From Tolypeutes matacus (lineage: Eukaryota > Chordata > Mammalia > Cingulata > Chlamyphoridae): a stretch of 64,000 nucleotides of DNA. Both the position numbers and the translations under genes were made by a program. The notes beneath the pieces were generated by a model. The model had not been told where the DNA came from and did not search any database. It saw only the letters and a list, made by a program, of their open reading frames with translations. Shown here one piece after another: positions 44,830-56,900 of the stretch. The DNA is taken from contig JAKSZT010037198.1 of assembly GCA_026826555.1 (NCBI GenBank), forward strand, positions 7,866,577-7,930,576, given 5' to 3'. The first letter of the stretch is position 1. The number at the start of each line of letters is the position of its first letter.

Positions 44830-47110
44830 ATCAGGAGAAAAGAACCCACTTTTGCTCTGTATCAAAACTAATGAAATTCAAATAATGGATATGTTTTAAT
44901 AAAGCAAAACCAATGGTGCTGGGTTGAATGGTGGAAAGATAATTTGGGGTTTTATGCTTCATTGTGTAGTGCCTTGATTTTGAGTGTGCAGGAACATTAT
45001 TTGAGTCCTTGAACATTGTTTTAATTTTCCCCTTTAAATAGTGAACTTAATTTTAACCAATTGTTTTGATGAGCTGGTCTGTTTAATAGCACCCTCCAAA
45101 TCATAATAGTAACAAAATAATTTATCTTAATAATAAAAAGGTCTACTAAAAGCTCTTTCATTTTGCTTAACATCCATTTTCCGAATGAACTTGCTAGTTG
45201 GCGTATACAAAGATGGCATTTGTATGAAAAATTCATTTGCAACCTAAATATGATATGGTTGCATAACTCTACTACCCTGTGTGGTGAAGTGACTCCATTC
45301 ACTCACTTCCCTACGTCTGATTGACTGTGAAACTTTATTCATACAATGTGTCATAACATCATATCACCTCCACTTGCCTCCCAAGCAATTGTAAACATAA
45401 ATGCAGATTTGGGTATTTGTTTGTAAGGTGATCTAAAATATTCTCACACTAAGTTTTAATCAGTTATCACTGAAGGGAAAATATACAATTTAAAATTTCC
45501 TTCTAGAGTGTCTCTGACTGGTATCACTTGCCACTTAAAATGCAGGGATCAAACTAGATGTAAAAACTTGAGAAGATGGACATTATGATGAACTACTGCA
45601 TGTTTAAGAGGCCGGATAACTTATTCTACTCTGCTAACCTCAAGAGGATATTATTAGGACAACTGCCAAGTCATGTCACTTGGGTTCCCTAAATGGAAAT
45701 TATGATGTTCAACTAAGGATTTAGCTCAAAACTCCATCTCTGACACACAGTGTGTGGACTTCTGCCTCTGTTCCCAAGTGATGGACATCACCATGAAGGT
45801 GCTGATACTAGTTTCTGTGTATCTCTAAAACACTCACCAAAAAGTCTCAGAGTAGGGCTATGTGGGAGAATAGTCTCTTTTATGCATGTACACAGATTTT
45901 TTTGAGTCAACGTGAGCAAGTATCCTTGCTCCCTTGTAAATAATAATGCTTTTCCAGGTGCGGTGATGTACGTTTTTTTTTTTTTTTTTTTAAAGCAAAA
46001 GAACAAGATGGACAACACTTAAAGGGAGATGAAGAAATTTCTAGAGAAATTCAATACTTATCAATTATTTGGCTTTAAGCAGTGCTTAAAATGAAGATGG
46101 CACAGAGGCTTTTAATTTTTTGACTGAAAGAGTGAAAGGGATTTTGATGTGGAACTCCCAGCCCAAGACATGGTTGCAGACTCAGTCTGGTAGCAGGGCT
46201 GTGCATTCATTTCAGCGTTCTGTCCCTACCACCTGGAATCCATGGCCTTAATCCCATGTTTGTCCCAACTCGTGCACTCTGCCAGGGGTCAAGCCAAACC
46301 AAGTCCCCTACCACATTTAAAAAAATGTAGCTGGGAGTGTTGGCCCTTCTTAGATCCAAAGTTGAAGAGACAAGTTTATTGACAGATGACATCCTCTTAT
46401 CTCATCTCTTGGTCCCTTCTTTTTCCTACCCACTCTGCCTGGTTCCAGGCACCTATGTATACAGCTTCCGAGTTTTGTGGGCTGGCTACTGAGGACTTAT
46501 ATAAAACCCAATTTAATTTTATTTATAATTTTTCTGCAAGCTAGAATGCCCTCTTGTGGGAACATACAGATAGTGGAAGCCACCTGTATTTCTGAATTCA
46601 TATTTCCCAGGTGTGCAAAGCGGAACACACTTTCCCATTGTGCTTTATTTTTATTCAACTAAGCCTTATAGGTTTCACGGCCATAGGTAAATGGGAAAGG
46701 TAGGAAATATGGTCAGCAGTAGCCAAGGTATAAGAATATATGTTTCTAAACAATATTGATTCCATTTCTTTTTTAAAAAAAAATTTAGTAGGGAGGGGGA
46801 AGGAGAAAAGGGTATAATTTCCCAGAGTAAGCCAAAACGATGGCCCAAAGTTCAAGAAAGTACTAGCTGTATTTAACCCCACCCACAAAGGACCCATCTA
46901 TTTAAGTTATCAAATACCACATTAATGACCTAAATTCTGGGATGGTTAAGCACTCAGGGACTTATTCACACTTGCATATTAATTATTCAGATTGCACTAT
47001 AAGCCTGGTTCAGGCCTCTAACCTAGGTAGGCTGCAGAATTTTAGTCCAATATATAGCTATTATAAGACAAAATGAGGATTAGTACTAGTTTAAACACAC
47101 AGTTCACTTA
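44830..47110. other. Gene-free, mostly unassigned
   Basis: No gene recognised. A poly(T) run lies at about 45974-45991. No clear repeat family. Confidence 0.45.
46548..46559 (-). promoter_or_regulatory. Predicted CTCF motif
   Basis: The reverse complement 'ccacaagagggc' resembles the CTCF core CCACNAGRGGGC. Motif prediction only. Confidence 0.35.
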
Positions 47111-47119
47111 CTAGTTCAA

Positions 47120-47490
47120 GGCATATATTTTTTGAGCTTTTTATTTGGAAGAATTTCAAACATATACAAAATAGTATATAAAAGAAGAGTATAATCAACC
47201 CTCATGTACCTATCATCCAGCTTCAGCAATTACCCATTCCTTACTAATTTTATTTCTTCTATGTCCTCTACTCTTCCCACCCCCAATTATTTAGAAGTGA
47301 ATTCCAGGCATCATATCCTTTTGTCTATAATTATTTCAGAATGTATCTCTAACATATAAGAACTCCCCTTTAAAAATATAACCACGATGTAATCAAATAC
47401 AAAATATGAACAATAATTCATTAATATCATAAAGTATTTAGGCAGTGTTCCAAATGTACTGATTGTCCATGTATTCCACCAACCCCTCTT
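47120..47490 (-). mobile_element. Old L1 3' end, antisense
   Basis: 'ttatttggaagaatttcaaac' in parts, 'tgtacctatcatccagcttc' and 'ccaggcatcatatcctttt' resemble antisense L1M 3' UTR. Confidence 0.55.
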
Positions 47491-47701
47491 TTTTTTGGTA
47501 GCTGTTCCTCAGTAAGTTTTTACTGAAGAAACTGAGTTATTACTATCTAGATTTTTCCTAAATGTATTCTCTGGTGTTGTATAAGGAGTTCTTCTGTCCC
47601 CTGTAAGATCTTTAAATTAGTAGTTAGATCCAGAAATTTGTTCAGGTTCAGGTTCAAATTTCTGGTTGGCAAGGCGGCTTCACAGGCATCGATGCAGCTT
47701 T

Positions 47702-47717
47702 CCACCAGGAGGCGCAG
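47702..47717 (+). promoter_or_regulatory. Predicted CTCF motif
   Basis: 'ccaccaggaggcgcag' differs from the core CCACYAGRKGGC at one position and keeps the 3' 'gcag'. Motif prediction only. Confidence 0.4.
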
Positions 47718-47819
47718 TTGCTCTCTTTTTGAGATAGTAGATGGATGATCAGTATATTGATTCATTAATGGATTAATAGTTGCAAAATAGTGATATTCTA
47801 ATTTTGCCAAACCTTCTTT

Positions 47820-48230
47820 TCTTTATTAGATTTTTATACTTCTTTGAAGATATTTCCCTTCATTAACTACTTTGTTTCTCTAAGATGCAATATGTATAAA
47901 GAAGCCAGAAAATTGCTTGATTTTTCCCTTTACTTAACAACTTTCAAAATAATGAGTTGGTTCCCTAACCCATCCAAAGGTGAGAAATTAGTTTTTTCTT
48001 TGAATCATTATGAACTCATGCATTTGAACAGATTTGACATTTTTCAATTAACTGAAGCCATTATATTTACTGATGTGTAAATTGTTTCATCTTTGACCAG
48101 TAGCACCCTATTCAAGTTGGCTCCTGAATCCTTTTGACATGACCTTAGTAGTCCCTGAAAACGTCCCTGTTTTCTGGTATAAGATGTTCTAAGCTCTTCT
48201 TTTATAAATTCAGACCTGAAAGTAGCCATT
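47820..48230. other. Unassigned intergenic sequence
   Basis: No gene or repeat recognised. Confidence 0.4.
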
Positions 48231-48237
48231 TCTCCAA

Positions 48238-48640
48238 GGCAGTGGTACCTAAAGTGTGGTTTAGGGATACCTGGGGGTCCCTGAGATCCTTTAAAGGGGT
48301 CTGTAAGATCAAATTTATTTCCATAATACTAAGTCACTATTATTTGCCTTTTTTACTTTCATTCTCTCATAAGTGTACATGGAGTTTTCCAGAGGCTACA
48401 TGATGTGAGATATTACAATTGGTTGAATGCAGAAGCAGTTATAAGAATTCTGCTGTCATTTATTAATCCAGACATTAAAGAGATTTACAAAAATAACAAG
48501 ACACACGTCATTAAATTATTTTTGTTTTGGAAACTATACTTATTTTCTATAAAAATTTTATTTATATTAACATGTAATGGGTATATTAAGAGTGGAAAGA
48601 GGCCTTGGGAACGTTTGAAAACTTCTGCTCTAAGAAATCC
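48238..48640 (+). mobile_element. hAT-type DNA transposon remnant
   Basis: 'gcagtggtacctaaagtgtgg' in parts opens the element, with 'ggtctgtaagatcaaattta', 'gttttccagaggctacatga' and the end 'cgtttgaaaacttctgctc', whose last part is a degenerate inverted copy of the start. Non-coding. The exact family was not determined. Confidence 0.55.
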
Positions 48641-49300
48641 TAGCTCTTTTTCATGGAAAATGGTATTTAGCAATCTAGAAGCTAGAAATGTTCATGACTA
48701 CTGGGTTGGCCATTGTTTTTAGGCCATTTCAGTAGGCAAAGCAAAGACAATTGAATATATATTTTTAAAGGTAAAATAAGTCATGAGTTTATACTGATTT
48801 TTCCAATTCTAATTCAGGACTGCAGGGTTTTTACTTGAACTCATACAATTTACGTTTGTACTCCTTCCTCCCACACCATAAATCCCAGTTCCATATGATA
48901 CTAACAGAAACATTATTTTCAGTCTCAGATTAGAAATACCAGTACCACCACTATCAACAATATAATTATTAAAAACAGTTTGATTTTTTTTTCTGCAGTT
49001 TTTTTTTGTCTTATGGCATATATCTCTCCATGGATGTACAGTTATTTCATGGTTTAAATTTACTTGGAATGGTCTCTGTCTTTGCAATTATACCCCCAGG
49101 TAGACCAGTTGGATCCATGTGTTTCATTTTGCTTTTGATTTTTCAAGACTGCTTTTTGTAAATTTGATTTTGTTTTATAATGATACGAAGTATTGACAGG
49201 GTTCTAAAGTCCAATCTATGAAACAAGATATATTCAAAGAAGTCAGGCATCTATCCCTGTCCCTTCTATTCTATTTCCTTCCTCCCCCATAGGTAAGCTT

Positions 49301-49317
49301 AAAAAAATCAATTGTTT
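49301..49317 (+). repeat. Target-site duplication, left copy (DAS SINE)
   Basis: 'aaaaaaatcaattgttt' recurs at 49665-49681, bracketing the SINE. Confidence 0.9.
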
Positions 49318-49664
49318 GGGAAGCAGATGTGGCTCAAGCGATTGGGTTTCTGCCTACCACATGGGAGGTCCCAGGTCCAGTTCTGGGTGCCTCCTGGAGA
49401 AGGCAAGCTGGCTCCAGGGGCAGGAGCAGCGAGCTGACGCAACAAGATGAAGCAACAAAAGAGACACAAAGTGGAAAGACAATGCCAGATATAATAAACC
49501 AGGGAGCTGAGGTGGCTTAGGTGATTGAGCGCCTCTCTTTCACATAGTAGGTCCTGAGTTTGGTTCCTGGTGCCTTCTAAAGAGAAGACATGGATGCAGA
49601 GAGCAGATAGCGACCTCAATCAATGAAGGGGGGGGGGTAAATAAATAAATAAAATATATCTTTT
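49318..49664 (+). mobile_element. DAS-type SINE, long dimeric form
   Basis: The head reads 'gaagcagatgtggctcaagc', with a degraded B box 'ggtccagttctgg'. A second tRNA-like unit lies at about 49500-49575 ('gagctgaggtggcttaggtg', 'gtttggttcctgg'). The tail has aaat repeats. A 17-base target duplication marks its ends. Confidence 0.94.
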
Positions 49665-49679
49665 AAAAAAATCAATTGT

Positions 49680-50240
49680 TTTCCTTTCCATTATTTTTAA
49701 ATTTAAGCAAATGTATATATTTTTAGTATTACCACCTGCACCATCCCCTTTTTGGATAAAGGGTAGTATATCATATGCATTTCTCCCCACTTAGCTTTTT
49801 TCACTTAACATATTGTGGAGATTATTTCATACCTGTATATAGAGGTATTACTTTTTTTTTTTTTTAACATTTATTTTATTTATTTATTTCTCCCTCCCTC
49901 GTTCTTTGCGCTATCTGCTTCTCTTCTTTTTAGGAGGAATAGGAACTGAACTGCGGCCTCCCATGTGGGAAGGAGGTGCCTAATCACTTGAGCCACCTTC
50001 CGTATTACTTTTTACAGCTGCGTTAGCACTCCATTGCATGGGTGTACCATAAAATAGGCAACCATTCTTCCACTGAAGGATTTTGGGGGTAATTTCCAGT
50101 ATTTTGCTATTATAAATAGTGCTTCAAGGAATAATGGTATACAGTCCTTTTATATTTTTATCATTATATCTTTGAATCAGATTGGGATTGCATGGTCAAA
50201 GGATTAACACATCTATGCAATTTTGCTAGATACGAAACTA
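49680..50240 (-). mobile_element. Old L1 fragment, antisense, with SINE insertion
   Basis: 'ttttttcacttaacatattgtgg' in parts, 'ttgctattataaatagtgctt' and 'gggattgcatggtcaaagg' are antisense L1M text. A DAS SINE interrupts at 49856-50001. Confidence 0.65.
49856..50001 (-). mobile_element. DAS-type SINE, antisense
   Basis: T-rich start, then 'ggaggaataggaactgaac' and the end 'gagccaccttc'. The flanks 'gtattactttt' at 49845-49855 and 50002-50012 are the target duplication. Confidence 0.9.
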
Positions 50241-50589
50241 CTCTTTTTACTTCCATTATACACATGAATAGGCCCAGGGTCACTTTACCAGTTACTGACA
50301 CGGCTGAGATTTAACTTGGATATAACTGCCTCCAGAGGCTCTCTAGGCTGTAAGGCGATTCCAAAGTGGGAGAGGCAAACAAAGAATTTTGTTTTTGGAC
50401 ATCATTGAGAAGTATATTCTCATACTTCTGGCTCGCAACATAACATAACGGTTCTTCCTTATTAGAACCACCAGTCCTCTGATCTTTCATACTTTCTTCT
50501 GATCTGTCACTTTCTTTCTGACCCCATAACTCAGGCAGCCCCACCGCCCTACGATTTAAAATCTGGGCCCCTACAAACGTGGAGAACTT

Positions 50590-50601
50590 TGCGCATGCCC
50601 G
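50590..50601 (+). promoter_or_regulatory. NRF1-like site
   Basis: 'tgcgcatgcccg' matches the NRF1 core YGCGCAYGCGCR except near its 3' side. NRF1 is known to drive many genes for respiratory-chain subunits. Motif prediction only. Confidence 0.4.
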
Positions 50602-50784
50602 TTCACTGCTTTCTTCCGCGGCGTTTAGAGCCGCCGCAGAGACAGGACGACGTTGTGGCGTCATAACCGCGCGCCGCCCCCAGGCGTCCTCGCAAGGTCG
50701 CTTTGAGGAACGGGAGCGCACGTCTGGGACAAGACCGTGGGTAGTCTGCGCGCCGTGTCCTTCTTCTTTGGTACCGGCGGTGGC

Positions 50785-50964
50785 ATGTCGGGGTACACGC
50801 CGGACGAGAAGCTGCGGTTGCAGCAGCTGCGAGAGCTGAGGAGGCGATGGCTGAAGGACCATGAGCTGAGCCCTCGAGAGCCGGTGCTGCCCCCACGGAA
50901 GGTGTGGCCTATGGAGGAGTTCTGGAATAAGTTTTTGCAGAACAAGTCGCCGTGGAGGAACATG
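50785..50964 (+). CDS. NDUFB6: NDUFB6 coding exon 1
   Basis: Sixty codons, donor 'atg|gtgagt'. Codes for the charged, helical matrix-side N-terminal part, rich in Arg, Leu and Gln. It was chosen as the start because the ATG is the first in the frame and gives the conserved N-terminus. Confidence 0.97.
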
Positions 50965-53900
50965 GTGAGTGACAGGCCGCCTCCGCCCCCTCGCACACCC
51001 CACCGGGGTCCCCAGCCCGGCTGCAGGACGTCCGCTCATTTCAGTCACACCAGGTACTGACTCCAAGTCCCCTTTGTTCCTCGATGGAGAATCAGATTCA
51101 ACAGAGACTTAAGCTTAGCCGGGACACTGTCTTGTTCTAAGAGTCCTGGGCTGGGCGTCAGGAATCCAGGGGCATGTATGGCTTTGGGAGAGTCAATGCC
51201 TTGTGCTGTCAAGTGTGATGAGAAGAAGGCAAATCTTTGCTTAGGTTTTACGGGACGATGCTCGTTTGGTTCTTTCGACAATAGAGAATGCTAGCCAAGC
51301 ATTCACTAGAGTTAAAATTCTGTGATTTTAGTATTTGAGGACACTTGTTTAACTTTTAAGGTTAAGATTATACAGACCAACTAACACTACACCCAACTGC
51401 CCGACGTGCTGTGAGCCCCTATCTGGTGTTGCAACCCCATGTTGATCACCATAAAAGACGGCGTCCTTTTGGTATGTTTAGTGAGTCATGTTCAAGAGCG
51501 GCATTTCTTAACTACCACTATGTACTTCTAACTAACTCATTAAAACATTACATTCCTGGGCTTTGCTCTGCAGAAAATCATCCATTCCAGGTCCATCTTT
51601 ATTTTTTCTTTATTTTTCTTTACTTTTATTTTCTTGAGGCCTGTTAATTAAATCACACCACTTGAGGATAATGAAGAACACTACATCTCAGAATTACTTT
51701 CAGTTACCTACAATATTGGCTAATAGTAATAATACTAATAAGTAACAGATGCTTACTATGTACGTCCTGCTGAGGGTTTACATGTTACTTCACTTAATTC
51801 TCTACTCCTGTAAGGTTGAAACAGTTTCTAATTCTTATTTTAAATGTGATGCATACAAAAATTCCCTTGTTTATCCATGGCCATTCAGTTGAGAATTGAT
51901 GGAGCTCCCATTGAAATCTCGTGTCTTTCATTCTGTGCTACAGTCAGGTGCAACAGAATTGGTGCAGATTTTCTGGGAAAATAGTATTCGATATTTGGTC
52001 ATAGTGCTAAAATTCAACCCTTTAATTCAACCTTCCCCTAACTCTTTGTATGTCTGACACTGCTTCTTGATTTTGGTAGTCACTGGTTGACCAGCAGTCA
52101 CTGATCTAAGGAAGTAAATAGTTATTTGTTGAAAAACTTCTTACTGTACTTTGAGTTATCTTTTGCTCCTCAATTACATCTGTAGTAATACTTATAATCT
52201 AGATCGTCCTTTCCCTGAAAGGATATGTTTCAGTCAAACTGACTGCCACAGAGAAGTTTTATTTTTGAGTTCCCTTTTGTCTTTTTTTAAAATAGTGTGT
52301 AGCAAGGCATCTCAGAGTGAGCTTGGAATACCCCTATCCTGGTATGTAAAAACATCCTTTTTCCAGTATTGGTATGCTAAAGGCTGTCTGCCTTACTTCT
52401 AGAATGATACAAGTGATGTTGATTGAAGCTATCTGAAATTATTAAATTAGGGAGATGACTTTACCTGAAAATTTCTGTAGGTTTGATTTTCTGATTAAAT
52501 TGATGAAAATTATTCTTTCATTACTTATGCTGTGTTTTATTTTTAGCAAACTTATAAGGATATTTTTAGAAGTCTTTTTTTTTTTAGGCCACCCGGGCAT
52601 CCAGCCTGGGGACAGGCACAGGGCCGGGCCCATGGGTCAGAAGCCAGTGATGGGCGGGGCAGTCGCTGAGGACTTCCCGGAGAAGGGGCCTCCCTAGAAC
52701 AAAATCTCCTTCTTCCCCAGGGTGGGGCTCTGATCCCCACACTGTGTGGGCTCCTGGGTGCCCGCTGGGCCCCTCCCAGCAAGAAGTCTTCTTTTAAAAC
52801 ATATGTATACAAATGCCTTACCATAGTCTTGGAAAATGCTACTTGCCTTAATTCTTGTTTGTTTTGGACTCTGTAGGTATCCCCTAGCAGATCCTACCTT
52901 AGTAAAAATATGCAGGTGAGTGAAGTTAGCTAAGGACTATAAGGATATATATAGCATTTAGGGATTTGTAAAGTTATCACGTTATTTCATTGATGCTCTT
53001 TTTTTCTGCCACAAACATAAAAGTGGGATATCTGTTTATTTGTATACATTTTTTTTTTTCCAGCTCTACAAAGTATACGGACACAGTGTCTTTGCTTTTA
53101 CTCATGTATTTATACCTGCCTGGATTATTCATTATTATCTCAAATATCATGTGAATGTAAGTATGCTTTAAGTATGTGTTTTTCAGAATTTATTATTAAT
53201 AATGTCCAAAATTATGTCCTATGAGGTTATGCTTTCTTATCCTGCTTTACCTAGGGGAAATAACCTACCACTTATAAACTGATTTTGAACCACTTTGAAT
53301 TCTTTTAGGGGAAAGATTAAATGAAATTTAAATAAGTATGGCTTTTAAAGAAGTTTTGTTTTAATGGTTTACAACTTGGAATGCATTTTCTCATAGAAAT
53401 AGTGTTTAAATGTTTAAATGACCAGAATATTAATCTAAGCTTGGGGTCCTGAGTTGGAAGGAAGAATTTCTGCTCCCTTTTTTTGAGCATAGTTTTGGTA
53501 TAAGATAAAATTTAAAATAAACAAAGGCTCTTTGTCATCTTCCCATCTTCCTTCCCTTTATTCTTTCTGATTTTTCCCCCTCTATTTTCTCAATTTATTG
53601 TTAAGGCCCTATAATGTAATTTTCTAAAATGAGAGCATATATGTTGATGGAAAATGGCTTGTCTGTGTACCCAGGATGCCACCTCTTCCCCCAATACCAC
53701 ACATTTGGGGACCATCTAATGTGCCTCTGTCTTTCTTCAGGGCATGGATGCTGGTGATTAGAAATAAATCCAAAATAACCTCCTTCTCATGAATCTAGAG
53801 TTTCCTGGAGGTCACTAAGAATTCTATCTGATTTTTTGCTACTTTCTTTCTCTTGATTGTATAGGCTCTTTAAATTCTGATTGCCGAAATAATCTTTGTC

Positions 53901-56900
53901 CTCTTCACGAAACAGTGTCTGTTAATAAGCAAGTATAGTGTGCTTAGTATATCCTCTTCCTTTGGTGCTGTGGAAAAAATGCACAGACAAAATTCTTGAC
54001 CTTAAGTAGTTCATAGTAAAGTTGGAAGAGAGAAAAATTATTCCAGTTAGAAAGAAAAATATGGAGTCAGAAATGAGCATGGCCATACGTACCCAAGACT
54101 GACAAGATGGGTCTGACTAGAATAGGAGGTCTCTATTGGCTAGGTAGATTGGGACCAATTTATGGAAGGTCTTAGAAGGCAGGCAGAGGATGTTGAACTT
54201 TATGTGGTAGGCAGTGGAAAACTTTTCATTTTTTAATAGGGGAGTGACATGAAAAAAGTGGTATTTAGGGAAAGTTTAAAAACATTGATATGTAGAGTGA
54301 ATTGGAGGAAGGAAATTTCTGGACATCAGGAAGTTCAGCTGGAGGCTATTGCAATTTAGTAGATGTTAGTTGATGAGAATCTGGTTATAGTGAAGATAGT
54401 AGGAATTAAAAAGAAAGTGAAGCCAGAAGACATTTTTAAAGAAAGAAACAAGTTGAAGTTAGCAACTGGTTAAGTGGGGATAAAACAGAAGTTCAGAGTT
54501 GTTTATGACTATAAGTTCCTGCCTTAGAAGTAATAAATAGGATATTTGGAAGAGGACTTTTTCATGATGGGGAGGATGTAAATTTGGTTAGGAACATGTG
54601 TTGCCATAGCAGCTTCTGGGGATGCCCAAGTGGACATGGCCTGACTTATGTGTTAGAAACATGAGATTAGTGAGGGCTAGTAGGGATTAGAATTGGGGTA
54701 AAGTGTTTTTATAAACCAACAGAAAATATTTCTGCAACCATTAATGGAGCTCACAGTTTATATGCCTAAGGGTCAGAAAATAGTTTATATTTCTATTGTG
54801 CCGGAAAGTACAACATAATGTTTTATATTTATGTTCACCTGCAAATTCACAGGTTACTTCATATTATTATACATCTGTTATTTTCCATTGTCCTACCAAG
54901 ATCCTAGAAAAGACAATATATTACTGTCTCTGAAAGTTTTTTTTAAGCATCCAAGAATGTTTGTGTAAAGAAAGAACTGTTTATACTAGAATATATTAGT
55001 ATTCAATTTATTAGTTTCACATTTAAAAACCTAGTTTTTCCTTAATTCTTTAAGTTCAATTTTTAAATCCTGTTGAACTATTTTTATATGTAAAATAAGA
55101 AGTCTCCATCTCTTATTCTTATTTTTGGATTATTCAAGTTCAATTCCCTTAAAACAATTTCACTTAAAAACATAATCAAGTGTTTTAAACTGCATTCATA
55201 AGTTTAGTATATTTAATTTTATTTTTAAGTATTTATAGGGCAAATTTATGACCTGAATAAGCAACATCTTTTCAACCTAAAAATCAGAAGTCTAAATCAG
55301 TTACGTATTTTAACATTTAAAACTCGCCTGTTAGAATTAGCCAGATTATCTCAAACATTATACTGTATATAACATATGGATTGTCCCATTGTTTTCAGAA
55401 TTTATTAAATTTAACATTATGATCTGTGTTTAATTTACCTTATGATATATATATATTTAAATAAAATTTCCTGGGGTTGAAAAGACAAATATCTTAGAAG
55501 CAAATTCTAAAAGTTACAGTTACTGGGTTGACAATTCAAGACATTAATATGGTTGCTTATCTTGGGGAGTTGTACTTCCAGGTGATTTGTCTTGAGCCAC
55601 AGATGGACACATTTAGTTAAGCTTTTTGTGTCAGTAAAGCAGGGGTTCTTAACGTTTTTTTTATTCCACAGACCCCTTACTAAGTCTACACTATACTATG
55701 TATTATTTAATAAATATATCACACCCACACCAATACATCCCAACAAGAATTATGTGTGTTTTTTTTATTTCAATTCAAGCTCCCTGATTCCTTGTTAAGT
55801 ACCCCTACTGTAGAGGGTTCTATAGCCACTCATTTTATTCATTCTCATGATTAGGGTAGGTGGAAGTCTGTATCCTTAATAAGATTGCATCCAATTTAGT
55901 TCAACTAACATCTTTACTGCCTGATTGAATTCTGCATTCTCTCTGAAGACATGTGAGGGTCTTCTGCCTGTAGTCACAGTTCTTAGAGACATTTAAATGT
56001 CCTCACATTGTATCCTGAGTTCCTCTCACGCCTTTGATTGGCTCCACAACCCTATTGTCTTACATCATGCCAATAATCTTTTAAAACAGTATGGTATCAT
56101 GTGCAGATATTTATGCTTATTAAGTACTTGGTGCTGTCTGATGATTTGTTCATTTATTCAGCAATGTACCTCCTGTGTGCAAGGCACTGCTCTATACACA
56201 GCATTACAGTAGTGAACAAAGCAGATTGCGTTCCTGCCCTCATGAAATGTTTATTCTAGTCTTTATGCAGTAAATGCATAAAGAGGTATATAATGTTATT
56301 TGCTGTTGGGAGGTAATGAAATCTATAGAAGAAAAATGAAACAGAGTAAAACCTAGAGAATGACGGGCTGCTCTCTTAGTTAGGCCTCTCTGAGCAGTGA
56401 TATTGAATAGAGACAAAAATGAAGAGAGTATATGGGCTAACATATCTAGGGGGAGAGCATTTCAGGTAGAGGAATCCTTAAAGTACAAAGGCCCTGAGGT
56501 ACAAGCAGGCTTGACTAGACTAATAGTAAAGAAGCCACTATGTTTACAGTAGGGTAAGTTGAGGGACAGAATGGTAGGAGCTCACAGAGGTAGCCAAGGC
56601 CAGATTGTATATAGGGTCTTAGAGATCACAGTAAGGACTTGGGCTTTTTCTCTGAGAATTATGAAACTTTGAGCAGAGGGGTGACACTCTTAAAAGGATC
56701 ACTGTACTCTGCCTGCTTTGTAGAGAAGAGGCTGTAGGAAAATAAGAGTGGAAGCAGGGATACTGATAGGTGCTATTGCAGTAATCCAGGTGGAAAAATG
56801 ATAGAAGCTTGGGCAAGGGTGGTAGTAATGAAGGTGGGGAGAAGCAATTGGATTCAGGATATATTCTCAAGGTAGAGCCAACAGCATCTGCTGAGGAGTC

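Larger units (their letters stand above)
50570..50990 (+). promoter_or_regulatory. NDUFB6: CpG-island promoter of NDUFB6
   Basis: A sharp rise in G+C and CpG over exon 1 and its upstream 200 bases, with no TATA box near the start. This is typical of a housekeeping mitochondrial gene. An NRF1-like site lies about 190 bases before the ATG. Confidence 0.75.

Noticed and set aside
50311..51066. 251-codon minus-strand open frame over the NDUFB6 promoter
   Set aside because: G+C-rich promoter and exon 1 read backwards gives few stops by composition. No homology was recognised, and the conserved frame is on the plus strand.
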